Both the position numbers and the translations under genes were made by a program. A stretch of 64,000 nucleotides of DNA from positions 1 to 64,000 of the forward strand of contig JAURGK010000009.1 in the NCBI GenBank assembly GCA_030833845.1, given 5' to 3'. Shown here one piece after another: positions 40,513-50,877 of the stretch. The stretch comes from Crocinitomicaceae bacterium (GTDB lineage: Bacteria > Bacteroidota > Bacteroidia > Flavobacteriales_D > Crocinitomicaceae). Under the pieces are notes generated by a model. It was not told the DNA's origin and searched no databases. It saw only the letters and a program-made list of their open reading frames with translations. Position 1 is the stretch's first letter. The number at the start of each line of letters is the position of its first letter.

Positions 40513-42549
40513 ATGAAAAAGTATTTAAGTTTTCTCTTTGTTCTTAGCTTCATGTACGCTTGTAGCGACATTGAAGGTAATTTAGTAGGTGTGAGTGGTA
40601 GAGACACCTGGTATCCGGACGTTTTAGGTCCCGGCAAAGTTCCACTTGGCATGGTTTATATACCATCTGGTGCGTATCAAGCTGGCGAAGACGACGAAGA
40701 CATCATGGGATGGCACACAGCACGTAAGCGCACAGTGTCCGTACCTGCGTTTTACATGGATGCTACAGAAATTTCGAACAACGAATACCGTCAATTTGTG
40801 CATTGGGTGCGCGATTCAATTGCTCGTGAAAAACTTTATCGTCGTAGCTACGATGAAGAAGCAGAACGTTGGGTAAATATACCAGACAACTTTTTCAAAG
40901 AGCCTTACCGTTCTATGATGGCAATGGGTTCTGATGTGCAAGGTGGTAACACTCCTTTCCAGTTGTTCATGGATTCTACAAACAATACTGAGGTAGATAA
41001 AACCATCATGACGATGTTGGGTAATTACGACAAGTCTAAAGGAAAAGGAAAGCGTTTGGTGAATGGATTCCAATATGACCAAAAGAAGTTTGGAATCACC
41101 AATGGCCCGGATCAAAAATTTGATGTAGTGATGTCTGACGACGATCTGCGTGGTATTTTCCAGATGTATAGTGGCGCTGCCAAGAAAAACGCCCCAGACA
41201 AAAATAGCGCAAAAGGTGCCTCTACGAAAACAAAATACAATCAAGGTGGCCGTATAGAAAATCGCAAATACTTTACTCTAAACTGGTTAGAGCCCGTTGA
41301 TTACGAGGATCCTGAAATCGCTTTTATGTTAACGGACATGTATTTGTCTGAGGCTGAACGGTTTTATAATCGTCGTGAAATCGATACCCGCTTGTTATAT
41401 TTTGACTATTATTGGATAGACTACAAAGAAGCGGCACGTAGAGGTAAAATCATTACCAAGTCTATTGATGCGCGCAAAACTTTTGCCTACGATAGCTTGG
41501 ATGGTGAAGCGGAAAACAGACTGTACCAGCGCTCGCGCCGTGAGCCACTCGGCAAGGATTACAAATCAAATGATTTGCACCGTTCGACACTCATGACCAT
41601 GGATCAAAACACCAATAAGGTATGGGTCGATACAACTGCCTACACAGAGCAGTGGTCTGAGTTTAGCAAATTGAATGACACCAATTCGTTGCGTGGTACG
41701 ATCCTTCAAAATCCCGGTCAGGACCTAGATTTAGGTTTCACCAATAGCAAGGGTGCGCACAATGCCATTCGCGGGCATTCGGATCGTTCAAGATTCATTA
41801 TCAAGGAGCGCATCAATGTCTACCCCGATACACTTTGCTGGGTAAGAGACTTTACCTATGCCAATAATTCTTCAATGGCTCAGAATTATTTCTGGAATAC
41901 TGCTTATGACAATTATCCGGTAGTGGGTGTAACTTGGTCTCAGGCCAAAGCATTCTCAGTATGGAGAACACAGATTTTCCATTCTTGGCTTCAAGCCAAC
42001 GGCGATTTGTTTGTCAATGATTTCCGTTTACCGACTGAATCTGAGTGGGAACGTGGTGCGCGCGGCGATCTTGATATGGCCCAATATCCTTGGGGTGGTC
42101 CATATATTCGAAATGCAAACGGTTGTTTTCTAGCTAACTTTAAACCAATGCGCGGTCGTTATTTCGAAGACGGTGGATTCTACACTGTCAAGGTTTACTC
42201 CTACAATCCAAATGGCTTTGGTTTATATTGTATGGCTGGTAACGTAGCGGAATGGTGTTCAACAGCCTATGACGAATCTACTTATGAATTTGCCCATGAT
42301 ATGGCACAAGATTTTGAGTACGATGCCAAGGATGGTGATGCTCCGGTGAAAAAACGTAAAGTTATACGCGGAGGTTCATGGAAAGACATTGGTTATTACC
42401 TTATGAACGCTACTCGTACCTATGAATATCAAGATACCGCCAAAAGCTATATCGGTTTCCGTAATACTATGACTCACCTAGGTCGTGGAGGTAAGGATAT
42501 CGAACAAGAAAATGGTGAAGAGATTCAAACAGATATTATCCTAAACTAA
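40513..42549 (+). CDS. gldK: T9SS outer-ring lipoprotein GldK/PorK (FGE-sulfatase domain)
   Basis: Lipobox LFVLSFMYACS; GMVYIPSGAYQAG, YPVVGVTWSQAKAFSVWRT, FRLPTESEWERGARG, GNVAEWCSTAYD; position before gldL. Confidence 0.95.
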   Translation: MKKYLSFLFVLSFMYACSDIEGNLVGVSGRDTWYPDVLGPGKVPLGMVYIPSGAYQAGEDDEDIMGWHTARKRTVSVPAFYMDATEISNNEYRQFVHWVRDSIAREKLYRRSYDEEAERWVNIPDNFFKEPYRSMMAMGSDVQGGNTPFQLFMDSTNNTEVDKTIMTMLGNYDKSKGKGKRLVNGFQYDQKKFGITNGPDQKFDVVMSDDDLRGIFQMYSGAAKKNAPDKNSAKGASTKTKYNQGGRIENRKYFTLNWLEPVDYEDPEIAFMLTDMYLSEAERFYNRREIDTRLLYFDYYWIDYKEAARRGKIITKSIDARKTFAYDSLDGEAENRLYQRSRREPLGKDYKSNDLHRSTLMTMDQNTNKVWVDTTAYTEQWSEFSKLNDTNSLRGTILQNPGQDLDLGFTNSKGAHNAIRGHSDRSRFIIKERINVYPDTLCWVRDFTYANNSSMAQNYFWNTAYDNYPVVGVTWSQAKAFSVWRTQIFHSWLQANGDLFVNDFRLPTESEWERGARGDLDMAQYPWGGPYIRNANGCFLANFKPMRGRYFEDGGFYTVKVYSYNPNGFGLYCMAGNVAEWCSTAYDESTYEFAHDMAQDFEYDAKDGDAPVKKRKVIRGGSWKDIGYYLMNATRTYEYQDTAKSYIGFRNTMTHLGRGGKDIEQENGEEIQTDIILN

Positions 42550-42593
42550 ACTATAACTATAAATCAATTAATTAATTCTAAAAAACAAAAATT

Positions 42594-43415
42594 ATGAGTG
42601 GTAATGGTGGATTTTTTGCTTCGCGCAGATATAAGCTAATCGTTAAGTATGTAACAGGTTACGGTGCATCCGTGGTAATTCTTGGTGCCTTGTTTAAAAT
42701 CATGCACTGGCCAGGTGCTGACCAAATGCTTATTGTTGGTTTGATCACTGAGTCATTGATCTTTGCATTTATTGCAATGGAACCCATGCACGAAGAAGTA
42801 GACTGGACGCGTGTATTTCCTGAACTTGGTGTGGAGGAAAACAATGATGAAAACCGTTTATTACCACTATTGAAAAAAGGTGGACTTGGCGGCGGTGGTG
42901 CTGCTGATCATCTTGCCAAAGAACTTGACAAGGCGGGAATTGATCAGTCATTACTCGCTAAATTGAAGGATGGCATGTCAAATTTGGCGGAAAATGCTAA
43001 ATCATTAGGTGCAGTTTCAACTGCTGCTGGTGCTACAGATTCATATGTGAAGAGCCTAGAAAATGCTTCAGAAGGTTTAAGCAAACTTACAGAGCAATAT
43101 GCTGCTTCTGCTACTGCAATTGCAGGTATTGCTGGTGAAGGACAAGGAAACTTTGGTGTAGAAATGCAAAAATTGGGTCAAAACCTAGGTGCATTGAACC
43201 ATGTTTATGAACTCCAATTGAAATCTTCTCAAGATTACCTTGAAAGCATGACACAAATGAATAGTCTTCAAGATAATATCAAGTCAATTATGAACGATTT
43301 GGCTTCTTCTGCATCAGATACGGCTTCTTACCGTGAGAACATGGCTATGTTGTCTCAAAACCTAACGGATTTGAACAATGTATATGGTAACATGTTACGC
43401 GCAATGAGAGGTTAA
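42594..43415 (+). CDS. gldL: T9SS motor protein GldL/PorL
   Basis: Two N-terminal TMs, GALFKIMHWPGADQMLIVGLITESLIFAF. Confidence 0.97.
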   Translation: MSGNGGFFASRRYKLIVKYVTGYGASVVILGALFKIMHWPGADQMLIVGLITESLIFAFIAMEPMHEEVDWTRVFPELGVEENNDENRLLPLLKKGGLGGGGAADHLAKELDKAGIDQSLLAKLKDGMSNLAENAKSLGAVSTAAGATDSYVKSLENASEGLSKLTEQYAASATAIAGIAGEGQGNFGVEMQKLGQNLGALNHVYELQLKSSQDYLESMTQMNSLQDNIKSIMNDLASSASDTASYRENMAMLSQNLTDLNNVYGNMLRAMRG

Positions 43416-43418
43416 TCC

Positions 43419-43468
43419 TTTCTTTAATTAGATCATTATTAAGTAGTAACAATTTTAAATTAAAGAAA
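43419..43468 (+). repeat. 11-bp perfect inverted repeat in the gldL-gldM intergenic region
   Basis: TTTCTTTAATT (43419-43429) / AATTAAAGAAA (43458-43468), 1 nt before gldM ATG. Confidence 0.6.
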
Positions 43469-43469
43469 A

Positions 43470-45227
43470 ATGGCAGGTGGTAAGGAAACCCCAAGACAGA
43501 AGATGATCGGTCTCATGTACTTGGTTCTAACTGCACTACTAGCGTTGAACGTATCTAAACAAATCCTCGATGCATTCGTAGCGATTGAAGATAACATCCA
43601 ACGTGGTAGTGTAACACAATTAGACCGCGGAGATTCGGCAAAGGGTTCATTGGTAGCTGAATTAGCTACTGTAACCCAAGATGAGGCTGGTCGTGCAAAA
43701 AAAGCAAAAATCAAGAAGTATCTAGGCATGATAGAAAAAATCGACAAAAATGTTGGTGCTTTTATCAAATATGTCGATGACCTAAAGCTTGAAATGATTG
43801 GGTTGGTTGAAGGCCCTGAAAGTATCAAGACCGCAAAAAAGAATGATAAAGAAAGCATTCTTTGGAAAAAATATGATCCAAAAAAGCCATTGATGCCAAC
43901 TCGTTTGTACCTGCAAGCAATTCAACAAAAAGAAAACTTCGATGTGCCCATGCACGAGATAGTTGGTTCTGAAATTTCTAAAATTGACCCGACTAAAGCA
44001 GGAAAGAAACTTTGGGATATGTACAAAGGGTTGCGCTCATCTATTGTAGAAATTTCAGCTAATTACAAGGAGGGTGAAAAAAATACATGGAAGTTAAAAG
44101 TGAAGGAAATCAACAAATTCAGTGACTTCAAGGACCTTGACAAGCAAATTCGTAAGATGTTTGCTGCTCCTGGCAATAAAGTGAATCCTGAAGATGAAGA
44201 AGCATTGCTTTCTATTTATCAAGAATTGACGAAGTTAGAGTATGCAGATCACCATGAAGCAAAGAATATCCACTGGTTAGGACGTACTTTTGATCATGCT
44301 CCATTAGTTGGTGCTTTGGCATCATTGAGTGCGATGCAAAATGAGGTGCTTTCTGCACGTGCTAAAGCGGTGAATTTATTAAAGTCTAAAGTGACAACCG
44401 GTGAGTTCTCTTTCAATAAGATTCAGCAATTAGTTAGCGGTCCTGGTGTAGCTACATCTGGTGAAGAAGTAGAGTTGCTAGTCACTATGGCAGCGTATGA
44501 TTCAGATAAAAATCCTGAAGTAACATCTAGTACTGGGAATATTGAAATCAAGGATGGTATTGGTCATATCAAATTGAAGGCTGGTGCCTCTGATATGAAA
44601 GTCAACGGTACGGTTACCATCAGAAACAAATCGGGTGTGCCATATAAAAAAGATTGGGAGTGGAAGGTAGCGGTTGTCAAAGCGCAAGGTTCCATTTCTT
44701 TACCTGAAATGGCCGTGCTTTACCGCAACTACGATAACAAAGTTGTTCCAGTAATTGCAGGTGCAGTAAGTTCAGATATCATTGTCAATGGTGGTTCAAA
44801 ACGCAGTGCTACTTGGTCAGACGACGGTACCACGTATAGTGGATTTATAGTGACTCCAGGTGCTGGTACATCTATTTCAATGACACTTATGGGTAAAGAC
44901 AAGGATGGAAAATCTAAATCATACGGTACTTACAAATATCGTGTGAAGCCATTCCCTAAACCAGAAGTGCTTGATGCCACAATTAAAAAGAGCTCAGGCG
45001 CACGTGTTACACTTATTTTAAAAGACAGTCCGTTGAAGGCAAACTTCAACGTGACCGGTGGGGAAATTACCATAGGTAATGATCCGCCAATATCATTCAG
45101 TGGGTCAATTATCCCTGCAGCAGCTGTTGCGAAAGCGAAAGCTGGTATAAAAGTTGCAGCGGTAATTAAATATAATGGTACTGGTGGTGCAAGCAACCTT
45201 GAGGCTGTCTTCACTGTTAAACCATAG
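43470..45227 (+). CDS. gldM: T9SS motor protein GldM/PorM
   Basis: MAGGKETPRQKMIGLMYLVLTALLALNVSKQILDAFVAIEDNI. Confidence 0.98.
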   Translation: MAGGKETPRQKMIGLMYLVLTALLALNVSKQILDAFVAIEDNIQRGSVTQLDRGDSAKGSLVAELATVTQDEAGRAKKAKIKKYLGMIEKIDKNVGAFIKYVDDLKLEMIGLVEGPESIKTAKKNDKESILWKKYDPKKPLMPTRLYLQAIQQKENFDVPMHEIVGSEISKIDPTKAGKKLWDMYKGLRSSIVEISANYKEGEKNTWKLKVKEINKFSDFKDLDKQIRKMFAAPGNKVNPEDEEALLSIYQELTKLEYADHHEAKNIHWLGRTFDHAPLVGALASLSAMQNEVLSARAKAVNLLKSKVTTGEFSFNKIQQLVSGPGVATSGEEVELLVTMAAYDSDKNPEVTSSTGNIEIKDGIGHIKLKAGASDMKVNGTVTIRNKSGVPYKKDWEWKVAVVKAQGSISLPEMAVLYRNYDNKVVPVIAGAVSSDIIVNGGSKRSATWSDDGTTYSGFIVTPGAGTSISMTLMGKDKDGKSKSYGTYKYRVKPFPKPEVLDATIKKSSGARVTLILKDSPLKANFNVTGGEITIGNDPPISFSGSIIPAAAVAKAKAGIKVAAVIKYNGTGGASNLEAVFTVKP

Positions 45228-45243
45228 ATTAATACAAAGAGTT

Positions 45244-46509
45244 ATGAAAAATATTGTCATTCTTTTCTCATTGGCTTTGGTGCATGCATCATTCGCTCAA
45301 GATCGTCCGCAAAGAGGTCCGTACAATACGTTGCCTGGAGGTATCATTGACGGTGTAGCGATTCAGGACGAAGTTCCTGTACGTTCCAAAGTTGAATACG
45401 AGTATGTGCGTGCAAGTGATGTTGCATGGCAAAAGCGCGTTTTCTCTCGCATTGATGCACGTGAGAGAATGAATCACGATATCTTTTTACCTTATGATTA
45501 TTTTGATTATTCTCCACTAGAAGGTTCGGTATATAAGCCTAAAACTGCTGCTGATATCGATGACCAATCTTGGTTGAAAGATGACAAACGTTGGTCTTTA
45601 TGGACAATTATTCAACGACACATCATGCTTGGAGACCTTACAGTTTTCCGAGTAAATAGTCCTTTCTATGCATCAGGGGATGAAGATGGTTATTCTTTGA
45701 AATATCCAATCAATAGGACTGGTCAAAATGATTATTTTGATTCAAAAGCCTACCGTGAGTCTGTCAATTCAGTGATGACTTGTCAAGGTAATGGTGAAAT
45801 TGTATCAATCACACGACTTTATTCTGAAGACAAGTGGTTACTTGAAAAAACTAGCCAAACTTTGGATCAATTCTTAGATTCTTTGGATGCTAAAAATCCA
45901 GATTCAGACTACGAAGAACTTGGACGTTACCCCTATGAAGACCTCAAAAGACTTTGGGATCAGACTGAAGTTGGTGGCTTCGTTCGCGGTGATCGCATTA
46001 CAATGTATTTGAATTCAAGAAACATAGTTGCCTATCACGTGAAAGAAGATTGGTATTTTGACAAAGAACGTTCAATTCTAGACAAACGCATTATTGCCAT
46101 TGCACCTGTAGCACGTTATGCTGAAGCACCGGAGAAAGGGCCAGGTGAATTATCTACGCGTGGAAGTATGCTATTTTATGATGAAAATGGTGTTCCTCTA
46201 GTCATGGGTGATGGTGGTTTTAGTGAATATACTGGCCGAATTGAAGAGCGTGAGATGTTCTGGTTATATTTTGATGAACTTCGAGACGTAATTGTCAATT
46301 ACTATGTTTACAATGACAAGAACGACGCACAATGGATGTCTTTTGATGACCTATTCTGGAAACGTAAATTTGCTTCGACAATCTATCGAGTTTCGGATAA
46401 ATTTGACCGAGAAATTGAAGATTACAAATTTGGTGTAGATGCGCTTTATGAATCAGAACGAATCAAAGAGAGCATCAGAGATTGGGAACACGATCTTTGG
46501 CACTTCTAG
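45244..46509 (+). CDS. gldN: T9SS ring protein GldN/PorN
   Basis: Signal peptide MKNIVILFSLALVHASFAQ; YFDYSPLEGSVYKP, DLFWKRKFASTIYRVSDKFDREI; follows gldM. Confidence 0.95.
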   Translation: MKNIVILFSLALVHASFAQDRPQRGPYNTLPGGIIDGVAIQDEVPVRSKVEYEYVRASDVAWQKRVFSRIDARERMNHDIFLPYDYFDYSPLEGSVYKPKTAADIDDQSWLKDDKRWSLWTIIQRHIMLGDLTVFRVNSPFYASGDEDGYSLKYPINRTGQNDYFDSKAYRESVNSVMTCQGNGEIVSITRLYSEDKWLLEKTSQTLDQFLDSLDAKNPDSDYEELGRYPYEDLKRLWDQTEVGGFVRGDRITMYLNSRNIVAYHVKEDWYFDKERSILDKRIIAIAPVARYAEAPEKGPGELSTRGSMLFYDENGVPLVMGDGGFSEYTGRIEEREMFWLYFDELRDVIVNYYVYNDKNDAQWMSFDDLFWKRKFASTIYRVSDKFDREIEDYKFGVDALYESERIKESIRDWEHDLWHF

Positions 46510-46526
46510 ATCTTAAAGAATTATCG

Positions 46527-46554
46527 AAGCCCCGCTGCAAAGCGGGGCTTTTTT
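46527..46554 (+). terminator. Intrinsic terminator of the T9SS operon
   Basis: AAGCCCCGCT-GCAA-AGCGGGGCTT-TTTT. Confidence 0.95.
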
Positions 46555-46558
46555 CGTT

Positions 46559-46566
46559 TATTTTTG
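46559..46566 (+). promoter_or_regulatory. TAnnTTTG -7 element 4 nt upstream of GTG start 46571
   Basis: TATTTTTG-TAGG-GTG. Confidence 0.55.
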
Positions 46567-46570
46567 TAGG

Positions 46571-47116
46571 GTGAAATGGATAGGATCGAGAATTAGTTTT
46601 AATGACCATAAAGAAAAAACCACCATTGTCATAGATCCATCTAAAAGTGTTTGGATTTCGGCAATCATGGGTGCTTGGCTTGGCATGTGGTATGCCATTG
46701 GCGGAACCGTGCTTTGGGCACTCAACGTTATGAAATTGAAAGATCAGGAACGTTTGATCCTATGGGTATTTTTGGCATTCTGGTTATATTATGCTTGGCG
46801 AGTAACGATGAGTTTTCTATGGAATTTAAAAGGTCAGGAATATATTAAAATTGATCAAGATGCATTTTATTTAAAAAAATCTATTTGGCATTTTGGCAAA
46901 ACAGTCCCGTATTATTTTGAAAACATTAAAAATTTGAGATTCGAAATACCCAAAGATGGAAGTTTTCAGTCAGTTTGGGAAAGCTCTCCTTGGATCAATG
47001 GAGGCGAACGTTTTGAGTTTGACTATTTTCATCAAAAAATACGTTTTGGTCGAAAATTAACAGAAAAGGAGGCCAGACTATTGTTTCAATTGATTACAAA
47101 AAAAATAAAATCCTGA
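46571..47116 (+). CDS. Small membrane protein of unknown function (GTG start)
   Basis: Two hydrophobic segments; 1-bp overlap with kbl. Confidence 0.7.
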   Translation: MKWIGSRISFNDHKEKTTIVIDPSKSVWISAIMGAWLGMWYAIGGTVLWALNVMKLKDQERLILWVFLAFWLYYAWRVTMSFLWNLKGQEYIKIDQDAFYLKKSIWHFGKTVPYYFENIKNLRFEIPKDGSFQSVWESSPWINGGERFEFDYFHQKIRFGRKLTEKEARLLFQLITKKIKS

Positions 47117-48303
47117 TGTACGGTAAAATTCAAGAGTATTTGTCTAAAGAATTAGCACAAATTGAGTCTAATGGGCTACTAAAAAAAGAACGCATCATTG
47201 TAACACCTCAAGGAGCAAATGTAAAGGTAGATTCTGGCGAAGAGGTAGTGATTATGTGTGCCAATAATTATTTGGGCTTGTCTTCGCATCCTGAGGTGGT
47301 CCAAGCAGCAAAGAATGCCCTAGATTCACATGGATTTGGAATGTCTAGTGTACGCTTTATATGTGGCACTCAAGATATTCACAAAACGCTTGAACAAAAG
47401 ATTGCTGAATTTTATGGTACCGAAGACACCATTCTATACGCAGCGGCTTTTGATGCCAATGGAGGTGTTTTTGAGCCCTTATTTTCAGAGGAAGACGCCA
47501 TCATCTCTGATGAATTGAATCATGCTTCTATTATTGACGGGATTCGTTTGTGTAAGGCAGCTCGCTACAGGTATAAGCACTCAGATATGTCTGATCTTGA
47601 AGCGCAATTAAAGGCAGCGCAAGCACAACGACACCGCATTATAGTTACTGATGGAGTTTTTTCCATGGATGGAGATCTTGCTAAGATGGATGAAATTTGC
47701 GCGCTTGCTAAAAAATATGATGCCCTTGTCATGACAGATGAGTGCCATTCGGCTGGTTTCATTGGTAAAACGGGCCGAGGCGTCCCGGAGCATTTTGGTG
47801 TCATGGATCAAGTGGATATCATTACCGGCACACTTGGCAAGGCTCTAGGCGGTGCAATGGGAGGCTACACCACTGGAAAAAAAGAAGTCATCGAAATGTT
47901 GCGCCAACGATCTAGACCTTATCTATTTTCTAACTCACTTTCACCAGCTATTGTTGGTGCTTCAATCAAAGTATTTGAATTGTTGAGTGCCACCACAGAA
48001 CTCCGAGACAAATTGGAGGCCAATACAACCTATTTCAAACAACGCATTGTGGCGGCTGGTTTTGATATCAAGCCGGGGGGTTCACCGATTGTACCTATTA
48101 TGCTTTATGATGCAGCACTATCTCAACAATTTGCTAATAAATTATTAGATGAAGGGGTGTATGCAATTGGTTTCTTTTATCCCGTTGTAGCAAAAGGTCA
48201 AGCACGCATTCGTACCCAAATTTCTGCTGCACATAGCATCGCAGATTTGGATAAGGCCATTGCAGCTTTCATCAAAGTAGGTAAGGAATTGAATGTAATA
48301 TAG
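47116..48303 (+). CDS. kbl: Glycine C-acetyltransferase (2-amino-3-ketobutyrate CoA ligase)
   Basis: [64 protein letters not shown]. Confidence 0.95.
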   Translation: MYGKIQEYLSKELAQIESNGLLKKERIIVTPQGANVKVDSGEEVVIMCANNYLGLSSHPEVVQAAKNALDSHGFGMSSVRFICGTQDIHKTLEQKIAEFYGTEDTILYAAAFDANGGVFEPLFSEEDAIISDELNHASIIDGIRLCKAARYRYKHSDMSDLEAQLKAAQAQRHRIIVTDGVFSMDGDLAKMDEICALAKKYDALVMTDECHSAGFIGKTGRGVPEHFGVMDQVDIITGTLGKALGGAMGGYTTGKKEVIEMLRQRSRPYLFSNSLSPAIVGASIKVFELLSATTELRDKLEANTTYFKQRIVAAGFDIKPGGSPIVPIMLYDAALSQQFANKLLDEGVYAIGFFYPVVAKGQARIRTQISAAHSIADLDKAIAAFIKVGKELNVI

Positions 48304-48343
48304 TAAAAAATAAGAACCCGTTAGGTTGGGTATAAACTTTCCT

Positions 48344-48351
48344 TATATTTG
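48344..48351 (+). promoter_or_regulatory. TAnnTTTG -7 element 4 nt upstream of ATG 48356
   Basis: TATATTTG-TGAT-ATG. Confidence 0.6.
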
Positions 48352-48355
48352 TGAT

Positions 48356-48664
48356 ATGTCAAATTTAGGAAAGTCTTTGTTTGCGTTCATCCTTTTGCTT
48401 TGCATAGCCAAGGCATTTGTAGGCTCGGCTTTACCTATATTAAAAAATGCTGATGAACTATTATTGGTAGATGAGAGTCAGCAGAATGAAGATACCGATG
48501 ATACTTTTGAGTTGGATTTTTCTGATGAATTTATTCCGACCTACAATTTGATAAGCATAAATTGCTTGAAATCTAGCTACATAGCTAAGGAGACAATACT
48601 CCATTACAATTCTTGTCTATTCAAAGGGCATCGCAACACCTTATTCAAACCACCATGTATTTAA
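48356..48664 (+). CDS. Small exported/membrane-anchored protein of unknown function
   Basis: MSNLGKSLFAFILLLCIAKAFVGSA hydrophobic N-terminus, acidic centre, Cys-containing C-terminus; promoter motif directly upstream. Confidence 0.6.
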   Translation: MSNLGKSLFAFILLLCIAKAFVGSALPILKNADELLLVDESQQNEDTDDTFELDFSDEFIPTYNLISINCLKSSYIAKETILHYNSCLFKGHRNTLFKPPCI

Positions 48665-48700
48665 TGATTTGACTTTTATTCACTTCATTAATTCAAATAC

Positions 48701-50245
48701 ATGTTATCTTTTTTTAATTCTTGGAAGCAAGACCTTCCTGCTGGTTTAGTAGTTTTTTTAGTAGCCCTGCCCCTGTGTTTAGGGATAGGCTTGGCTTCCA
48801 CTTCTGTTGAAGGGGTTGTTGGATTGCCCAATGTCATGACGGGCATTATTGCTGGTATTGTAGGAGGCACCCTAGTTGCACTCTTTTCAAATTCAAAGCT
48901 AGGTGTTTCTGGCCCCGCTGCCGGGCTCATAACGATTATATTAGCGGCCTTACAACAACTTGGCAGTTATGAAATATTTTTACTTGCTGTTGTGCTTTCT
49001 GGCGCCATACAATTCTTTATGGCTTTTATAGGCTTTGGGTCTATTGCCAACTATGTCCCTAATGCTGTAATAAAAGGAATGCTGGCTGCTATTGGAATTA
49101 CACTGATACTTAAGGAAATTCCGCATTTGGTTGGTTATGACAAGGATTTTTTTGGTGACGAATCCTTTTGGCAATTTGATGGCCACAATACCTTTTCAGA
49201 ATTGTATTATGCGCTTGATGCCTTTGAGCTAGGAGCAGTGATTATTTCTGTGATTTCAGTAATGATTTTATTATTCTTCGATTCGAATAAGGTCAAGCAA
49301 TACAAATGGAGTACATTTCTACCTGGCGCATTGCTTGTGGTGCTCATTGGTATCTTGCTCAACCAATATGTTCTCGGCTCCTTGAGTATTACAGGCAAGC
49401 ATTTAGTTTCAATACCACGGCTGGCTTCAATTGAAGATTTCATGGCTATTTTTCATTCCCCAGATTGGACCCAAATTGGCAATAGCCAAATTTGGATCAT
49501 AGCAATCACTATTGCGTTAGTTGGGAGTTTAGAAACCATTTTAAGTGTAGAGGCCACAGACAAGCTCGATCCTAAAAAAAATAAAACCAATCCGCACAGA
49601 GAACTAAAGGCTCAGGGTATAGGCAATTTTGTGAGCGGGCTTTTAGGCGGTTTGCCAATAACTCAAGTTGTAGTGCGCAGTTCAGCAAATATTGCTGCAG
49701 GTGGGCAAACTAAACTTGCTTCGCTGATTCATGGTATTTTATTATTGATTAGTGTAGTCTTTATCGGTGACTTATTAAATCTTATCCCGCTCTCTGCCCT
49801 AGCAGCAGTATTGATTTTGGTGGGTTACAAATTGGCAAAATGGTCTTTATTTAAAGAAATGTATCAAAAGGGCTGGTCACAATTTATTCCCTTTATTTCT
49901 ACAATCTTTGCCATACTACTCACCGATCTACTGAAGGGAATAGGTATCGGTATTATGATTGCTATTTTTTACATCCTTAAGCGGAATTATTTGAATCATT
50001 TCACCTTGGAGGCCAACCATGATGCATGTACTATTTATTTGGCTGAAGAAGTCACGTTTTTAAATAAAGGAGGAATCATTGAAGTCTTACAACAAAACAA
50101 AGAAAAAAGAATAACTGTAGATGGCAGTAGAACAAAGAGTATTGATCTCGACGTATTGGAAGCCATACACGAATTTAAATTCAATGCTGAGCTCGATGGG
50201 CGACATTCAATCACTTTAATCAATTTAGATGGAAAAATTTTATAA
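48701..50245 (+). CDS. SulP-family anion (probable bicarbonate/sulfate) transporter
   Basis: DLPAGLVVFLVALPLCLGIGLAS, GVSGPAAGLITII, NFVSGLLGGLPITQVVVRSSANIAAGGQTK. Confidence 0.94.
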   Translation: MLSFFNSWKQDLPAGLVVFLVALPLCLGIGLASTSVEGVVGLPNVMTGIIAGIVGGTLVALFSNSKLGVSGPAAGLITIILAALQQLGSYEIFLLAVVLSGAIQFFMAFIGFGSIANYVPNAVIKGMLAAIGITLILKEIPHLVGYDKDFFGDESFWQFDGHNTFSELYYALDAFELGAVIISVISVMILLFFDSNKVKQYKWSTFLPGALLVVLIGILLNQYVLGSLSITGKHLVSIPRLASIEDFMAIFHSPDWTQIGNSQIWIIAITIALVGSLETILSVEATDKLDPKKNKTNPHRELKAQGIGNFVSGLLGGLPITQVVVRSSANIAAGGQTKLASLIHGILLLISVVFIGDLLNLIPLSALAAVLILVGYKLAKWSLFKEMYQKGWSQFIPFISTIFAILLTDLLKGIGIGIMIAIFYILKRNYLNHFTLEANHDACTIYLAEEVTFLNKGGIIEVLQQNKEKRITVDGSRTKSIDLDVLEAIHEFKFNAELDGRHSITLINLDGKIL

Positions 50246-50864
50246 TCAACTTTTAGAGAATAATAAAAACTGGGTCGCCGAAAAATTGGCTTCTGACCCA
50301 GATTATTTTAAGAAACTATCCGTAGGCCAAAGGCCTCCAGTCTTATGGATTGGTTGTGCCGATAGCCGAGTTCCGGCCAATGAAATAATTGGAGCAGAAC
50401 CTGGTGAAGTATTTGTACATCGAAATATTGCCAATATGGTGGTACATTCCGATATGAATATGCTTTCTGTCTTGGATTATGCTGTAACGGTACTCCAAGT
50501 CAAGCATATCATTGTTTGTGGTCATTATGGTTGTGGGGGCGTACAGGCAGCAATGACCAATATGCACATCGGCTTAATTGATAACTGGATTCGCCATATC
50601 AAAGACGTGTACCGTTTTCATCGCGATGAACTTGATGCCATTGCTGATCCACAGCTGAGATTTGATCGTTTTGTTGAACTCAATGTGGTCGAACAAGTGC
50701 TTGATTTGGGTAAAACGTCTATTGTGCAATCCGCATGGGAACGCGGCCAAGAATTGCACATACATGGTTGGGTATACGACCTCAGCGAGGGCTTGGTTCG
50801 AGACCAAAAAATCACTTTAAAAGACAATAAAACACTTTCGGATGTTTATAAGTTGGATTTGTAG
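50229..50864 (+). CDS. Beta-class carbonic anhydrase
   Basis: WIGCADSRVPANEIIGAEPGEVFVHRNIANMV, IIVCGHYGCGGVQAA. Confidence 0.97.
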   Translation: MEKFYNQLLENNKNWVAEKLASDPDYFKKLSVGQRPPVLWIGCADSRVPANEIIGAEPGEVFVHRNIANMVVHSDMNMLSVLDYAVTVLQVKHIIVCGHYGCGGVQAAMTNMHIGLIDNWIRHIKDVYRFHRDELDAIADPQLRFDRFVELNVVEQVLDLGKTSIVQSAWERGQELHIHGWVYDLSEGLVRDQKITLKDNKTLSDVYKLDL

Positions 50865-50877
50865 GATTGAAAAGTAG

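Noticed and set aside
40816-41244. 142-aa minus-strand ORF antisense to gldK
   Set aside because: No export or domain signal; gldK reading frame fully explains the region.
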